DNA of 64,000 bases from the NCBI RefSeq assembly GCF_000430845.1, contig NZ_AUMU01000001.1, positions 186,001 through 250,000 on the forward strand, written 5' to 3'. Below are positions 48,581-58,033 of the stretch, piece after piece. How positions within the stretch are numbered: position 1 is the stretch's first letter; each line of letters starts with the position of its first letter. The translations under genes and the position numbers were made by a program. The DNA is from Chryseobacterium gregarium DSM 19109 (GTDB lineage: Bacteria; Bacteroidota; Bacteroidia; Flavobacteriales; Weeksellaceae). Under the pieces are notes generated by a model. The model was not told the DNA's origin, did no database searches, and saw only the letters and a list, made by a program, of their open reading frames with translations.

Positions 48581-51500
48581 ATGATTAAAAATTTTATCAA
48601 CCGACCGGTTTTATCCACCGTAATCTCTATCCTGATTGTGATTCTCGGGGTTTTGGGACTGATCTCACTGCCGGTTACCCAGTATCCTGACATTGCCCCG
48701 GCAACGGTAAGTGTCAGGGCCAATTACACCGGAGCCAATGCTGAAACAGTTATGAAGAGTGTCGTTGTACCTCTTGAAGAACAGATCAACGGGGTGGAAG
48801 GAATGGATTATATCACTTCCACAGCAGGAAATGACGGTTCGGCTCAGATTCAGGTATTTTTTAAACAGGGCGTCGACGCAGATATTGCTGCGGTAAACGT
48901 TCAGAACCGTGTCGCCAGAGCAAGCCCGCTCCTTCCAAGTGAAGTTACGCGTTCAGGGGTGGTAACGCAGAAACAGCAGACGAGTGCCTTGATGTATCTT
49001 TCTTTTTATTCTGAAAATAAAAATATTGATGATGTCTATCTTCAGAACTTTTTGAATATCAATGTGATTCCGGATCTCCAGAGAATCAATGGAGTAGGTG
49101 AGGCCAGCGTTTTCGGTGGTAAAAACTATTCTATGAGAATCTGGCTTGACCCGGCTAAACTGGCAGCCTACGGAATCACTCCAACGGAAGTTACCAATGC
49201 CATCAATGACCAGAGCAGGGAAGCCGCTGCGGGATCTTTAGGACAGAACAGCGGAAGCTCTTTTGAATATATCATTAAATATGTCGGGAAGTTCAGTGAA
49301 AAAGAACAGTATGACGATATTATCATCAAATCTCTTCCGGACGGACAGAATTTAATGCTGAAAGATGTTGCGAAAGTGGAATTGGGAGGCTTGTCATACA
49401 GCGGAATCGGTGAAAACGGAGATAACCCGTCTATCAGTATGGGGGTTTTCCAGACGCCGGGATCCAATGCCCAGGAAATTATCGAGAATATTAAAAAACA
49501 GCTTAAAGATAATGAAAGCACTTATCCTGAAGGCGTAAAATATACTTTCAACTTTGATACGAATGAATTTTTGGATGCATCCATCGAAAAAGTAATCCAT
49601 ACTTTGATTGAAGCATTTATTCTGGTATTTATCGTTGTATATATCTTCTTACAGGATTTCAGATCAACATTGATTCCGGCCATTGCGGTTCCGGTATCTA
49701 TTGTGGGAACATTCTTTTTTCTGAATCTGTTCGGATATTCATTAAACCTCTTAACGCTTTTTGCGTTGGTACTGGCGATTGGTATTGTGGTGGATGATGC
49801 CATTGTCGTCGTCGAGGCGGTCCATGCCAAAATGGAACACGGGATATCGGATGCCAAAAAAGCCACTATTGAGGCGATGGATGAAATCACAGGAGCGATT
49901 ATCTCAATTACCCTCGTAATGGCAGCGGTATTTATTCCTGTTACCTTTATTACAGGCCCTACCGGTGTTTTCTATCAGCAGTTTGGAATCACACTGATCA
50001 TTGCCATCATCATTTCGGCGGTTAATGCATTGACACTGAGTCCGGTTTTATGTTCATTATTCTTAAAGCCTCATGAAGATCATCATGAAGGTTATAAAAA
50101 TAAAAATTTCATTCAGAAATTCTTTTATAAATTCAATATTGGCTTTAAAACAGCCACAGACCGTTACGGAAGAGGATTTAATTTCCTTATCAAGCACAAG
50201 TGGGTAACTTTGGTCATCCTTGTGGTTACCGGAGGAATTATTTACTGGGCAAACGGCAGCATGAAGAAAGGTTTCGTACCTACGGAAGACAGAGGGATTA
50301 TCTTTACCGATGTACAGCTTCCGCCCGGAGCGTCGATGGAAAGAACATACAATGTCCTGAAAACACTGCAGAAAAATGCCATGCAGATTCCGGGAATCCA
50401 GAATGTGACGATTTCTACAGGTAGAGGATTACTGTCCGGAAACGGAAGTAACAACGGTCTTGCGTTCATCAAATTAAAACCTTTTGACGACCGAAAAGGC
50501 GATGGCCTATCCTCAGAAGAGATTTCCAAGCGTTTATTTGGCCTTGCAGGGAAAGTGCCGGATGCCAAAGTAGTATTCTTCCAGCCGCCAAGTGTACCGG
50601 GGTTCGGGAACAGTGCAGGTTTTGAGATGGTACTTCTGGATAAATCGGGAGGCGATTTTGCCCAGCTGGATGCGAAAACGAACGAATTTATCGGGAACTT
50701 GATGCAGCGGCCTGAAATTGAATTTGCCCAGACCTCATTCAATACAAAATACCCTCAGTATATGATGCAGATTAATGTTCCTTTAGCCAAGCAAAAAGGG
50801 GTTTCAGTAAATGATATTCTTTCGACGATGCAGGGATATATCGGTGGAATTTACGGGGCTGACTTTACCAAATACGGGAAACAGTTCAGGGTAATGATTC
50901 AGGCGCTTCCTGAAAATAGAGTAAATGCAGATAATCTTAACCAGTATTATATTAAAACGAGTTCCGGGGAAATGTCGCCGATTTCACAGTTTGTGACATT
51001 GACAAAAACATATGGTCCTCAGTCGGTAGGCCGTTATAACCTGTTTACTTCCGTAAAGATTACCGGGGCAAACAAAGCCGGATTCAGTTCCGGGGATGCC
51101 ATTACTGCGGTGCAGGAGGTTGCGAAAGAAACGCTTGATCAGAATTATGACGTAGAATTTACAGGTCTTACCAGAGAAGAATTAAATTCAGGATCACAGA
51201 CATTACTGATTTTTGCTTTAAGTCTGGTATTTGTCTATTTCATTCTGTCGGCTCAGTATGAGAGTTATATTCTGCCTTTGGTGGTGGTCATTTCACTTCC
51301 GCTCGGGGTGATGGGGGCTTACTTCGGACAGAAAATCATGGGACTTGAAAATAACATTTACTTCCAGATTGCCTTGATCATGTTGGTGGGGTTACTGGCT
51401 AAAAATGCGATTCTGATTATCGAATTTGCGGTTCAGAGAAGACATCATGGTGAAACCATTGTGGAATCTGCGATTAATGCAGCCAAAGCAAGGCTAAGGC

Positions 51501-51727
51501 CTATCTTGATGACCTCATTGGCATTTATCTTCGGTTTATTGCCATTGGTATTAGCAAGCGGGATTGGTGCTGTCGGGAACAGGTCGATTGCAACCGGTGC
51601 TTCGATCGGATTATTGATAGGTACTATTTTAGGGGTATTTGTCATTCCTGTTTTGTATGTGGTTTTCCAGACTTTGCAGGAGAAAATTAAACCCATTAAG
51701 CAAAAAGATATCAATTTAGCTGAATAA
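48581..51727 (+). CDS. RND multidrug transporter, AcrB/HAE-1 type
   Basis: Inner-membrane trimeric drug-proton antiporter. The 1048 residues fit AcrB (1049). TM1 is PVLSTVISILIVILGVLGLI; TM4 includes GIVVDDAIVVVEAVHAKMEHG with the paired acidic residues that carry protons (Asp407/408 in AcrB). The porter domain contains GGKNYSMRIWLDPAKLAAYG. The second half repeats TM7-12 with LLAKNAILIIEFAV. Substrates are probably lipophilic drugs or bile-like compounds. Operon partners are the adaptor and channel. Confidence 0.97.
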   Translation: MIKNFINRPVLSTVISILIVILGVLGLISLPVTQYPDIAPATVSVRANYTGANAETVMKSVVVPLEEQINGVEGMDYITSTAGNDGSAQIQVFFKQGVDADIAAVNVQNRVARASPLLPSEVTRSGVVTQKQQTSALMYLSFYSENKNIDDVYLQNFLNINVIPDLQRINGVGEASVFGGKNYSMRIWLDPAKLAAYGITPTEVTNAINDQSREAAAGSLGQNSGSSFEYIIKYVGKFSEKEQYDDIIIKSLPDGQNLMLKDVAKVELGGLSYSGIGENGDNPSISMGVFQTPGSNAQEIIENIKKQLKDNESTYPEGVKYTFNFDTNEFLDASIEKVIHTLIEAFILVFIVVYIFLQDFRSTLIPAIAVPVSIVGTFFFLNLFGYSLNLLTLFALVLAIGIVVDDAIVVVEAVHAKMEHGISDAKKATIEAMDEITGAIISITLVMAAVFIPVTFITGPTGVFYQQFGITLIIAIIISAVNALTLSPVLCSLFLKPHEDHHEGYKNKNFIQKFFYKFNIGFKTATDRYGRGFNFLIKHKWVTLVILVVTGGIIYWANGSMKKGFVPTEDRGIIFTDVQLPPGASMERTYNVLKTLQKNAMQIPGIQNVTISTGRGLLSGNGSNNGLAFIKLKPFDDRKGDGLSSEEISKRLFGLAGKVPDAKVVFFQPPSVPGFGNSAGFEMVLLDKSGGDFAQLDAKTNEFIGNLMQRPEIEFAQTSFNTKYPQYMMQINVPLAKQKGVSVNDILSTMQGYIGGIYGADFTKYGKQFRVMIQALPENRVNADNLNQYYIKTSSGEMSPISQFVTLTKTYGPQSVGRYNLFTSVKITGANKAGFSSGDAITAVQEVAKETLDQNYDVEFTGLTREELNSGSQTLLIFALSLVFVYFILSAQYESYILPLVVVISLPLGVMGAYFGQKIMGLENNIYFQIALIMLVGLLAKNAILIIEFAVQRRHHGETIVESAINAAKARLRPILMTSLAFIFGLLPLVLASGIGAVGNRSIATGASIGLLIGTILGVFVIPVLYVVFQTLQEKIKPIKQKDINLAE

Positions 51728-51748
51728 GAAATCTTTAAGATTTAAATA

Positions 51749-53164
51749 ATGAAAAATTTATCAATAATAATAAAAGGAACTGCTTTTTCAGTCATCATTC
51801 TTGCCGCCGTATCATCCTGCACGGTAAGAAAAGAATATCAGAGGCCGGACAAAGTTGCTGATGAGAAACTGTACCGTACCGATATGCTTCCTTCGGACAG
51901 CACCAATATCGCAACTGTTTCATGGAAACAGATCTTCACTGATCCGATACTTCAGGGTCATATTACCAAAGCCCTGGATAATAACCTGGACATTAGAATC
52001 GCCCTGCAGAGCATTGTTTCTGCAGAAGCTTATTTAAAGCAAAGTAAAGCTGCGTATGAACCCACTTTAACGGTGGGTCCCGGCTATACTTTTCAAACGC
52101 AATCATTAAATACGCAGACCGGACAGTTATTCGGGCAGAGACGTTATATCAATCAGCTGGATATAACAGCAAGTGTAGCTTTTGAGGCAGATATTTGGGG
52201 TAAATTAAAATCCCAGGAAAAATCGCAGTTGGCGAGTTACCTGGGAAGTGTTGCCGCTCATAAAGCAGTGAAAAGTGATCTGGTTGCTTCTATTGCTTCT
52301 TCTTACTATCAATTGTTGACCTACGATGCCCAAAAAAGAATCATCACGGAAACCATTGCAATCCGTGAGAGAAACCTGGAAACGACAAAAGCCTTGAAAA
52401 CAGCCGGAACATTAACGGAAGTTGCCGTTCAGCAAAGTGAAGCATTGGTATTCAATGCAAAATCTTTACTGATCGACATTGACACCCAGATCCAGCTTCT
52501 GGAAAATACGATGAGCCTGCTGATGGGTGAGCCCTCACATTCCATTGAAAGATCGACATTGGAAGGACAGCAGCTTCCTATTGATGTGAAATTAGGATAT
52601 CCGGCCCAGTTATTAGCAAACAGACCGGATGTAATGAGAGCAGAATATAATTTAATGAATGCTTTTGAACTGACAAATTCTGCAAAAGCACAGTTTTATC
52701 CTACTTTAAGACTTACGGGAAGTGGAGGGATTCAATCATTAGATATTGATCATTTGTTCAGTGTAAATTCATTATTTGCGAGTATTGTCGGAGGATTGGC
52801 ACAACCGGTTTTAAACCGAAGAGCAATTAGAACGAATTATGAAGTCAGTCTGGCAAATCAGGAAACCGCCTACCTGAACTTCAGAAAAGCTGTGCTTACA
52901 GCCGGAAAAGAAGTTTCGGATGCTATCAGGGTATTTTCGGTTCAGGATTCTTACATTGAATTAAAGCAGAAAGAATTAAATGCCTATAAAAATTCAGTTG
53001 AATATTCTCAGGAACTGGTTAATTATGGTATGGCCAATTATCTGGAAGTACTGAATGCCAGTGTAAACTCCTTAAATGCAGAGCTGAATATCGCCAATGC
53101 AGAATACAATAAAATGAGAGCTGCCGTAGAACTTTATCAGGCACTTGGAGGCGGATGGAAGTAG
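51749..53164 (+). CDS. Outer-membrane efflux channel, TolC/OprM family lipoprotein
   Basis: 471 residues. Lipobox SSC near residue 25, followed by two OEP repeats: ALDNNLDIRIALQSIVSAEAYLKQ and, in the second half, PAQLLANRPDVMRAEYNLM, with YELVNYGMANYLEVLNASVNSLNAELNIANAEYNKMRA at the end split over the last helices. Forms the trimeric exit duct for the RND pump. It is the last gene of the operon and is followed by a strong terminator. Confidence 0.95.
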   Translation: MKNLSIIIKGTAFSVIILAAVSSCTVRKEYQRPDKVADEKLYRTDMLPSDSTNIATVSWKQIFTDPILQGHITKALDNNLDIRIALQSIVSAEAYLKQSKAAYEPTLTVGPGYTFQTQSLNTQTGQLFGQRRYINQLDITASVAFEADIWGKLKSQEKSQLASYLGSVAAHKAVKSDLVASIASSYYQLLTYDAQKRIITETIAIRERNLETTKALKTAGTLTEVAVQQSEALVFNAKSLLIDIDTQIQLLENTMSLLMGEPSHSIERSTLEGQQLPIDVKLGYPAQLLANRPDVMRAEYNLMNAFELTNSAKAQFYPTLRLTGSGGIQSLDIDHLFSVNSLFASIVGGLAQPVLNRRAIRTNYEVSLANQETAYLNFRKAVLTAGKEVSDAIRVFSVQDSYIELKQKELNAYKNSVEYSQELVNYGMANYLEVLNASVNSLNAELNIANAEYNKMRAAVELYQALGGGWK

Positions 53165-53188
53165 TTTCGTTCTGAAAATAGATTATAA

Positions 53189-53219
53189 AAACGCATGTTA
53201 TCTTTGACATGCGTTTTTT
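53189..53219 (+). terminator. Terminator of the efflux operon
   Basis: AAACGCATGT (53189-53198) pairs exactly with ACATGCGTTT (53207-53216), followed by a T-run. Confidence 0.88.
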
Positions 53220-53338
53220 ATCACTGAAAATTTGAATTTTATTATTTTATAAATGCTTGATAATTAATTATTAACTTAAACATTAAGATATTTAATTGGA
53301 AAATATTAAAAAAATTAACAATAAATTTCCAAAAATGT

Positions 53339-53368
53339 TTGCAGATCTAGTTTAAATACTTACTTTTG
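53339..53368 (+). promoter_or_regulatory. Promoter of tRNA-Ala with both -33 and -7 elements
   Basis: TTG at 53339-53341 (within TTTG) and TACTTTTG at 53361-53368, spaced 19 nt, fit the Bacteroidota consensus TTTG-N17-23-TANNTTTG. This is the best two-part promoter match in the window. Confidence 0.7.
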
Positions 53369-53393
53369 TACCGCTTCAGAACAGAAGCATGAC

Positions 53394-53467
53394 GGGGGAT
53401 TGGCGCAGTTGGCTAGCGCGTTTGACTGGCAGTCAAAAGGTCACGGGTTCGAATCCCGTATTCTCCA
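53394..53467 (+). tRNA. tRNA-Ala (anticodon GGC)
   Basis: Complete cloverleaf: acceptor GGGGGAT with ATTCTCC, D stem GCGC/GCGC, anticodon stem TTTGA/TCAAA with loop CTGGCAG and anticodon GGC, T arm with GTTCGAATC, discriminator A. The third acceptor pair is G3-U70, the alanine identity element. CCA is not encoded. It reads GCC and GCU codons. Confidence 0.93.
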
Positions 53468-53481
53468 CAAGATTATCTAAA

Positions 53482-53511
53482 GCTCTTCGATTGAAGAGCC
53501 TTATTTTTTTT
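53482..53511 (+). terminator. Terminator of tRNA-Ala
   Basis: GCTCTTC (53482-53488) pairs with GAAGAGC (53493-53499) around a GATT loop, followed by a long T-run. Confidence 0.85.
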
Positions 53512-53620
53512 ATAATGTGAAGATTAAAAACTATCCTTAGATTAAATCTTTCGGTTTAATTGTGGCACAATAATTGAAAATAAAAATTCAACTATTAAAA
53601 ATAAATTTTAAGGAACTCCA

Positions 53621-53656
53621 AATATTCCCGGCATTTTTGTCAGGAATATTTTTTTT
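53621..53656 (+). terminator. Terminator-like hairpin without an obvious gene
   Basis: AATATTCC (53621-53628) and GGAATATT (53643-53650) form an 8-bp stem followed by a run of T. No coding gene lies directly upstream on this strand. Confidence 0.6.
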
Positions 53657-53822
53657 GTTCACATCTTCTTTTTGCTAAAAGGATAATATTATTTATTAAT
53701 CAGTACCTAATATGGGGTAAATAGACCCTGAAAAATATGGTAATTTTAAATAAAACTGAATTTTTATCAAAATGAAAGTGTTTTTAAATATCTAAAAAGT
53801 ATTTAAAATCAAATAAAAATTC

Positions 53823-53830
53823 TATATTTG
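53823..53830 (+). promoter_or_regulatory. -7 promoter element for the 124-residue lipoprotein
   Basis: TATATTTG fits TANNTTTG, 89 nt before the chosen ATG. Confidence 0.5.
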
Positions 53831-53919
53831 TCAGCATTCAAAAATATCTTTTTGAGGCATACTGGCTATTGATAAAATGGGCCAGTAATGAGTTAAGTGA
53901 TAAAACTACTTATAAAACT

Positions 53920-54294
53920 ATGAAGAAAATATTTTTACTTTTACTGACGGCTTTTTTATTCATTGGTTGTGGCAAAGATGAAGATACCATTTATGATTTC
54001 ATCGGAACATGGGCCGGAACTTATAAGGGAACTGAGAAAGGCGACTGGAACATTGTAGTGGCTGCCGACGGAAAAGTCACAGGGACCATGCATTCAACCC
54101 AGACCACTAAAAATTATTCCATTTCCGGACATCTTAGTGAATCGGGAGAACTGACGGCAGCTTTAGGGATGCCTGAAAATGGTGAATTCAATGGGACGCT
54201 GAGAAGAAATAAAAAAGGTTCAGGCAGCTGGTCCAATTTAGCCATTACACCCACAAAGTCAGGAACTTGGACAGGGACAAAAAAATCTAAATAA
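53920..54294 (+). CDS. Small lipoprotein of unknown function
   Basis: 124 residues. Signal MKKIFLLLLTAFLFIGC with lipobox FIGC, then a Gly/Thr-rich beta domain with repeated GTWAGTYKGT, GKVTGTMHST and SGTWTGTKK strands, suggesting a small lipocalin-like barrel. No named family is recognised. ATG 53920 is preferred to the TTG at 53869 because the signal peptide starts here. Followed by its own terminator. Confidence 0.72.
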   Translation: MKKIFLLLLTAFLFIGCGKDEDTIYDFIGTWAGTYKGTEKGDWNIVVAADGKVTGTMHSTQTTKNYSISGHLSESGELTAALGMPENGEFNGTLRRNKKGSGSWSNLAITPTKSGTWTGTKKSK

Positions 54295-54307
54295 AATTGT
54301 ATTAATA

Positions 54308-54338
54308 AAAAAAGCTATTCTTTTGAATAGCTTTTTTT
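54308..54338 (+). terminator. Terminator after the small lipoprotein
   Basis: AAAAAAGCTATTC pairs with GAATAGCTTTTTT around a TTTT loop, with a T-run inside the right arm. Confidence 0.85.
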
Positions 54339-54388
54339 ATGCCATAATTTCCTACCACAAATTAAATACAGGGAAAGTATAATTTATT

Positions 54389-54396
54389 TATATTTG
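54389..54396 (+). promoter_or_regulatory. -7 promoter element for the C40 peptidase
   Basis: TATATTTG fits TANNTTTG, 32 nt before the start codon. Confidence 0.5.
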
Positions 54397-54428
54397 TAAG
54401 CATCTTTAGAGCAGAAAATATACAAAAT

Positions 54429-55004
54429 ATGAAGAACAGATTGAATTATGGAAATTTAAAACTAAAAACCATTCCTGTTTTGCTCATTACTTCCGCCATT
54501 TCTGTTTCGTGTGGAAGCTCAAAAAATGTTATGTTAAAAAGAAATCCTCGAATCTCACCGTCCGTAGCAAAAACTGAAAATCTACGTAAACTCGATTCTA
54601 AGTTTGACGGAAATATTTCAAAATCCATCAGCGAAATTTTAAAAGATGCTGAAAAGTATCTGGGTGCCCCCTACAAATTCGGCGGCAATACCTCATCCGG
54701 CTTCGACTGTTCCGGGTTTGCCTTAAAAGTCTTTGAAGAAAATGACTACCAGCTTCCCAGAAGATCATCAGACCAAGCCGGGGCCGGAAAAAAAATAGAC
54801 ATCAGGGAAGTGAAACCCGGAGACCTTTTGTTTTTTTCAACTGCGGGAGGAGACCGTGTTTCCCATGTCGGTATTGTTCATGATATCGGAAACGACGGTG
54901 AAGTGAAATTTATCCATGCTTCAACGACCAAAGGGGTGATTATTTCATCCTTAAACGAGGTGTATTGGAATAAGGCATATCTGCATGCCCAGAGAATTCT
55001 TTAA
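54429..55004 (+). CDS. C40-family (NlpC/P60) peptidase, lipoprotein
   Basis: Cleaves peptide bonds in peptidoglycan stems. The 191 residues have signal and lipobox VSCG (Cys28), a basic linker (30-60), and an NlpC/P60 domain with catalytic Cys94 (GFDCSGF), His146 (RVSHVGI) and a third polar residue His163 (FIHAS), plus KPGDLLFF. Single gene. Its stop codon lies inside a 12-bp inverted repeat (55003-55014 with 55024-55035). Confidence 0.9.
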   Translation: MKNRLNYGNLKLKTIPVLLITSAISVSCGSSKNVMLKRNPRISPSVAKTENLRKLDSKFDGNISKSISEILKDAEKYLGAPYKFGGNTSSGFDCSGFALKVFEENDYQLPRRSSDQAGAGKKIDIREVKPGDLLFFSTAGGDRVSHVGIVHDIGNDGEVKFIHASTTKGVIISSLNEVYWNKAYLHAQRIL

Positions 55005-55035
55005 CCTTGTTAGGGTTCTAAATCCTGACAAGGTT
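55003..55035. repeat. 12-bp inverted repeat overlapping the peptidase stop
   Basis: AACCTTGTTAGG (55003-55014) and CCTGACAAGGTT (55024-55035) pair over 12 bp with one G-U. There is no T-run directly behind it, so it is not a standard terminator; it may be a dispersed palindromic element. Confidence 0.55.
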
Positions 55036-55051
55036 ACACAGAACTTTTTTG

Positions 55052-55059
55052 TATATTTG
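55052..55059 (+). promoter_or_regulatory. -7 promoter element for dapD
   Basis: TATATTTG fits TANNTTTG, 25 nt before the dapD start. Confidence 0.5.
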
Positions 55060-55084
55060 CCGCTATTAATTTTAAACCACAGAC

Positions 55085-55897
55085 ATGTCATTACAACAGA
55101 CCATTGAAAATATTTGGGATCATAGAGATCTATTGCAGAATGAAGACAGCCGCAAAGCCATCAGAGAAGTTGTTTCTTTATTGGATGCAGGTAGTCTTCG
55201 TGTTGCCGAGCCTACAGAAAACGGATGGCAGGTGAATGAATGGGTGAAAAAAGCGGTAGTGATGTATTTCCCGATTCAGAAAATGGAAACGATTGAGGTA
55301 GGGCCTTTTGAGTTTCATGACAAAATTCCTTTGAAGAGAAATTATGCTGAAAAAGGAGTACGGGTAGTTCCGCATGCGATTGCAAGAGAAGGTTCTTTTA
55401 TTGCTTCAGGAGTTATTTTAATGCCTTCTTACGTAAATATCGGAGCTTATGTAGATTCAGGAACGATGGTGGATACCTGGGCAACGGTAGGAAGCTGTGC
55501 ACAGATCGGTAAAAACGTCCATCTGAGCGGCGGAGTGGGGATCGGCGGTGTTTTAGAGCCGCTTCAGGCAGCTCCGGTGATTATTGAGGATGATTGCTTT
55601 ATCGGTTCAAGATGTATCGTCGTAGAAGGAGTTCATGTAGAAAAAGAAGCCGTATTGGGAGCCAATGTTGTACTGACCGCTTCTACAAAAATCATTGATG
55701 TTACCGGTCCTGAGCCTGTAGAAATCAAGGGAAGGGTTCCTGCCCGTTCGGTAGTAATTCCGGGAAGTTATACAAGACAGTATCCTGCCGGAGAATATCA
55801 GGTGCCATGTGCGCTGATCATCGGCCAGAGAAAAGAATCTACGGATAAAAAAACTTCTTTGAATGATGCGCTGAGAGATAATAATGTAGCTGTTTAA
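55085..55897 (+). CDS. dapD: Tetrahydrodipicolinate N-succinyltransferase
   Basis: Succinylates tetrahydrodipicolinate in the lysine/diaminopimelate pathway. The 270 residues have an N-terminal helical domain and left-handed beta-helix hexapeptide repeats (VNIGAYVDSGTMVDTWATVG, IGKNVHLSGGVGIGGVLEP), with ARSVVIPGSYT and a terminal IIGQRKESTDKKTSLN loop. Length matches E. coli DapD (274). A glycan operon starts 31 nt downstream and may share its transcript. Confidence 0.97.
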   Translation: MSLQQTIENIWDHRDLLQNEDSRKAIREVVSLLDAGSLRVAEPTENGWQVNEWVKKAVVMYFPIQKMETIEVGPFEFHDKIPLKRNYAEKGVRVVPHAIAREGSFIASGVILMPSYVNIGAYVDSGTMVDTWATVGSCAQIGKNVHLSGGVGIGGVLEPLQAAPVIIEDDCFIGSRCIVVEGVHVEKEAVLGANVVLTASTKIIDVTGPEPVEIKGRVPARSVVIPGSYTRQYPAGEYQVPCALIIGQRKESTDKKTSLNDALRDNNVAV

Positions 55898-55927
55898 GAC
55901 TTCAGTGTAAACCCATACTTCACCATT

Positions 55928-57097
55928 TTGAAAGATAAATTTTTTAAAATACTGCTAAACCCTAAATATATATTTGGGGTTTATCTTATTATAGCCGTTG
56001 TTACGGCAATTTCCAAATATTTCAGAGGAAATTATGCAATCAACAATTACCTGATTTTCAAAAGCGTATTTTTCAATACCCGAGATCAGGCCAATCTGTT
56101 TACGGAATACCCAGAAAGGTTTTTCGATATGAACCATTACGGTGTTTTTTTCAGCGTACTGATTGCTCCGTTTGCCCTGATGCCCGACTGGCTGGGAATT
56201 ACGCTGTGGAATGCTGCCAATACGTTTATCTTTGTCTATGCCATTCACAAGCTTCCCTTTTCTGATGCCAAAAAAGCGCTCTTTGCCTTATTTTGTCTGC
56301 AGGAATACATTACGGCAGCTTTAAGCCTGCAGTTCAATGTTGCACTGACAGGTCTTCTGCTATTGTCGGCGGTATACATTTACGAAAGAAAAGAGACAAA
56401 ATCCGTTACGGCTATTTTAGTAGGGGTTTTTGTGAAAATATATGGGATTGTAGGTCTGTCCCAGTTCTTTTTCATTAAGAATAAAACAAAATTTATAGTC
56501 TCAGGGTTGATTATTGCTGGAGTATTTTTTATTCTGCCCATGATCTATTCAAGCCCCCGGTTTGTCATACAATGCTATTCTGACTGGTATCAGTCGATTA
56601 TTGAAAAGAACAGTGCAAACCAGACGTTGGGAAATATGCAGGATATCTCACTGATGGGGTTTTTCAGAAGGATCTTAGGCGATGCATCCATTTCCAATGT
56701 GATATTTTTAGCATTCGGGTTACCGCTTTTTGCCTTGCCTTATATCAGGATCAGACAATATAAAAATTATGCCTTTCAGCTGATGATTCTGGCTTCAACC
56801 TTACTCTTTCTGGTATTGTTCAGTTCAAGTTCAGAATCACCAACGTATATTATTGCGGTTACAGGCGTGATGATCTGGTTTTTCCTGCAGAAAGAAAGAA
56901 CTCCTCTTGTCATCGGACTGCTGATTTTCGTTATTGTTTTTACGTGTTTTTCAACTTCAGATCTGTTTCCGAAATTTGTGAAGGAGAATTATATCATAAA
57001 ATATTCTTTAAAAGCTGTACCTTGCATTGTGGTTTGGTTAAGGGTAATCTATGAGCTTTTAACCAAAGATTTCGAAAAAAACTACAGCCTCAATTAA
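55928..57097 (+). CDS. GT87-like polyprenyl-sugar glycosyltransferase (GT-C)
   Basis: 389 residues with about ten hydrophobic segments. The first extracytoplasmic loop contains FTEYPERFFDMNHYG, as expected for a GT-C metal/sugar site. Resembles DUF2029/GT87 mannosyltransferases using lipid-linked donors. The start is a TTG at 55928. Next come GT2, deacetylase and GT4 genes, all in the same direction, so it probably acts in the same glycan pathway. Donor and acceptor are unknown. Confidence 0.8.
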   Translation: MKDKFFKILLNPKYIFGVYLIIAVVTAISKYFRGNYAINNYLIFKSVFFNTRDQANLFTEYPERFFDMNHYGVFFSVLIAPFALMPDWLGITLWNAANTFIFVYAIHKLPFSDAKKALFALFCLQEYITAALSLQFNVALTGLLLLSAVYIYERKETKSVTAILVGVFVKIYGIVGLSQFFFIKNKTKFIVSGLIIAGVFFILPMIYSSPRFVIQCYSDWYQSIIEKNSANQTLGNMQDISLMGFFRRILGDASISNVIFLAFGLPLFALPYIRIRQYKNYAFQLMILASTLLFLVLFSSSSESPTYIIAVTGVMIWFFLQKERTPLVIGLLIFVIVFTCFSTSDLFPKFVKENYIIKYSLKAVPCIVVWLRVIYELLTKDFEKNYSLN

Positions 57098-57101
57098 TCC
57101 T

Positions 57102-58031
57102 ATGAAGAAAATTTCAATCGTTATTCCTGCCCATAATGAAGAAGGAAACGTTGCTTTGGTTCATGAAAAAATTAGACAGGTTTTTTCCGGATTAAACGAT
57201 TATGATTTTGAAATTATCTTTGTTAATGACGGAAGCAGAGACCAGACCCAGCAAAAATTAGAAGAGCTTTCCAAAAAATATAGTGAAATAAAATTCATTG
57301 AATTTTCAAGGAACTTTGGTCACCAGCCTGCCGTAAAAGCGGGAATGGATCATGCCCATGGAAATGCCGTTATTTCAATGGACGGCGACCTTCAGCATCC
57401 TCCGGAACTGATTCCTGACATGATCACGAAATGGGAGGAAGGCAATGACATTGTATTTACCGTAAGAAAATACCCGAAGGAAATTTCTTGGTTCAAAAGA
57501 AAAACTTCAGACTTTTTTTATAAAATCCTGTCGAAATTATCTGATGTCAATCTTACCAAGGGCGGCGGCTCAGATTTCAGGCTGATGGATGCGAATGCCG
57601 TAGAAGTTATGAGGAGTTTCAATGAAGATGATTTGTTCCTGAGAGGATTAACGAGTTGGATGGGCTTTAAACAGGCCGGAATCGAATTTACAGCAAACGA
57701 AAGACTGTCAGGGCAAAGCAGCTACAATCTTAAAAAGATGGTGACATTCGCTTTTACCGGAATCACGGCGTTCAGCGTAAAGCCGCTTTATATTGCAGCG
57801 TACCTGGGCTTCCTGTTTTCAGGATTTTCTGTAGTTGGATACGGCATTTATGTGATCCATTCATTTATTACAGAAACGGAAATTTCAGGCTGGGCTTCAT
57901 TGATCATGACCATCGTTTTCTTCGGCGGGTTGCAGCTGATCATTTTAGGAATTATAGGAATTTATTTAGGCAAGATCTTCAAACAGGTAAAAGAAAGACC
58001 GAACTATATCATCAAAAATAAAAATTTTTAA
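57102..58031 (+). CDS. GT2 glycosyltransferase, DPM1/GtrB-like
   Basis: 309 residues. The GT-A domain (1-220) has IPAHNEEGNV, FVNDGSRDQT, FSRNFGHQPAVKAGMDHA and the metal motif DGDLQHPPEL; two C-terminal membrane segments (about 230-300) anchor it. GtrB-like enzymes attach a sugar to undecaprenyl phosphate, which would supply the donor for the GT87 protein encoded just upstream. The gap to the deacetylase is 2 nt. Confidence 0.9.
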   Translation: MKKISIVIPAHNEEGNVALVHEKIRQVFSGLNDYDFEIIFVNDGSRDQTQQKLEELSKKYSEIKFIEFSRNFGHQPAVKAGMDHAHGNAVISMDGDLQHPPELIPDMITKWEEGNDIVFTVRKYPKEISWFKRKTSDFFYKILSKLSDVNLTKGGGSDFRLMDANAVEVMRSFNEDDLFLRGLTSWMGFKQAGIEFTANERLSGQSSYNLKKMVTFAFTGITAFSVKPLYIAAYLGFLFSGFSVVGYGIYVIHSFITETEISGWASLIMTIVFFGGLQLIILGIIGIYLGKIFKQVKERPNYIIKNKNF

Positions 58032-58033
58032 CC

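Larger units (their letters stand above)
53512..53919. other. Gene-free stretch after tRNA-Ala with an extra terminator
   Basis: AT-rich. A second strong hairpin with T-run at 53621-53656 closes about 110 nt of sequence that has no reading frame, so a small RNA between the two terminators is possible. The promoter of the next lipoprotein lies at 53823-53830. Confidence 0.5.
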
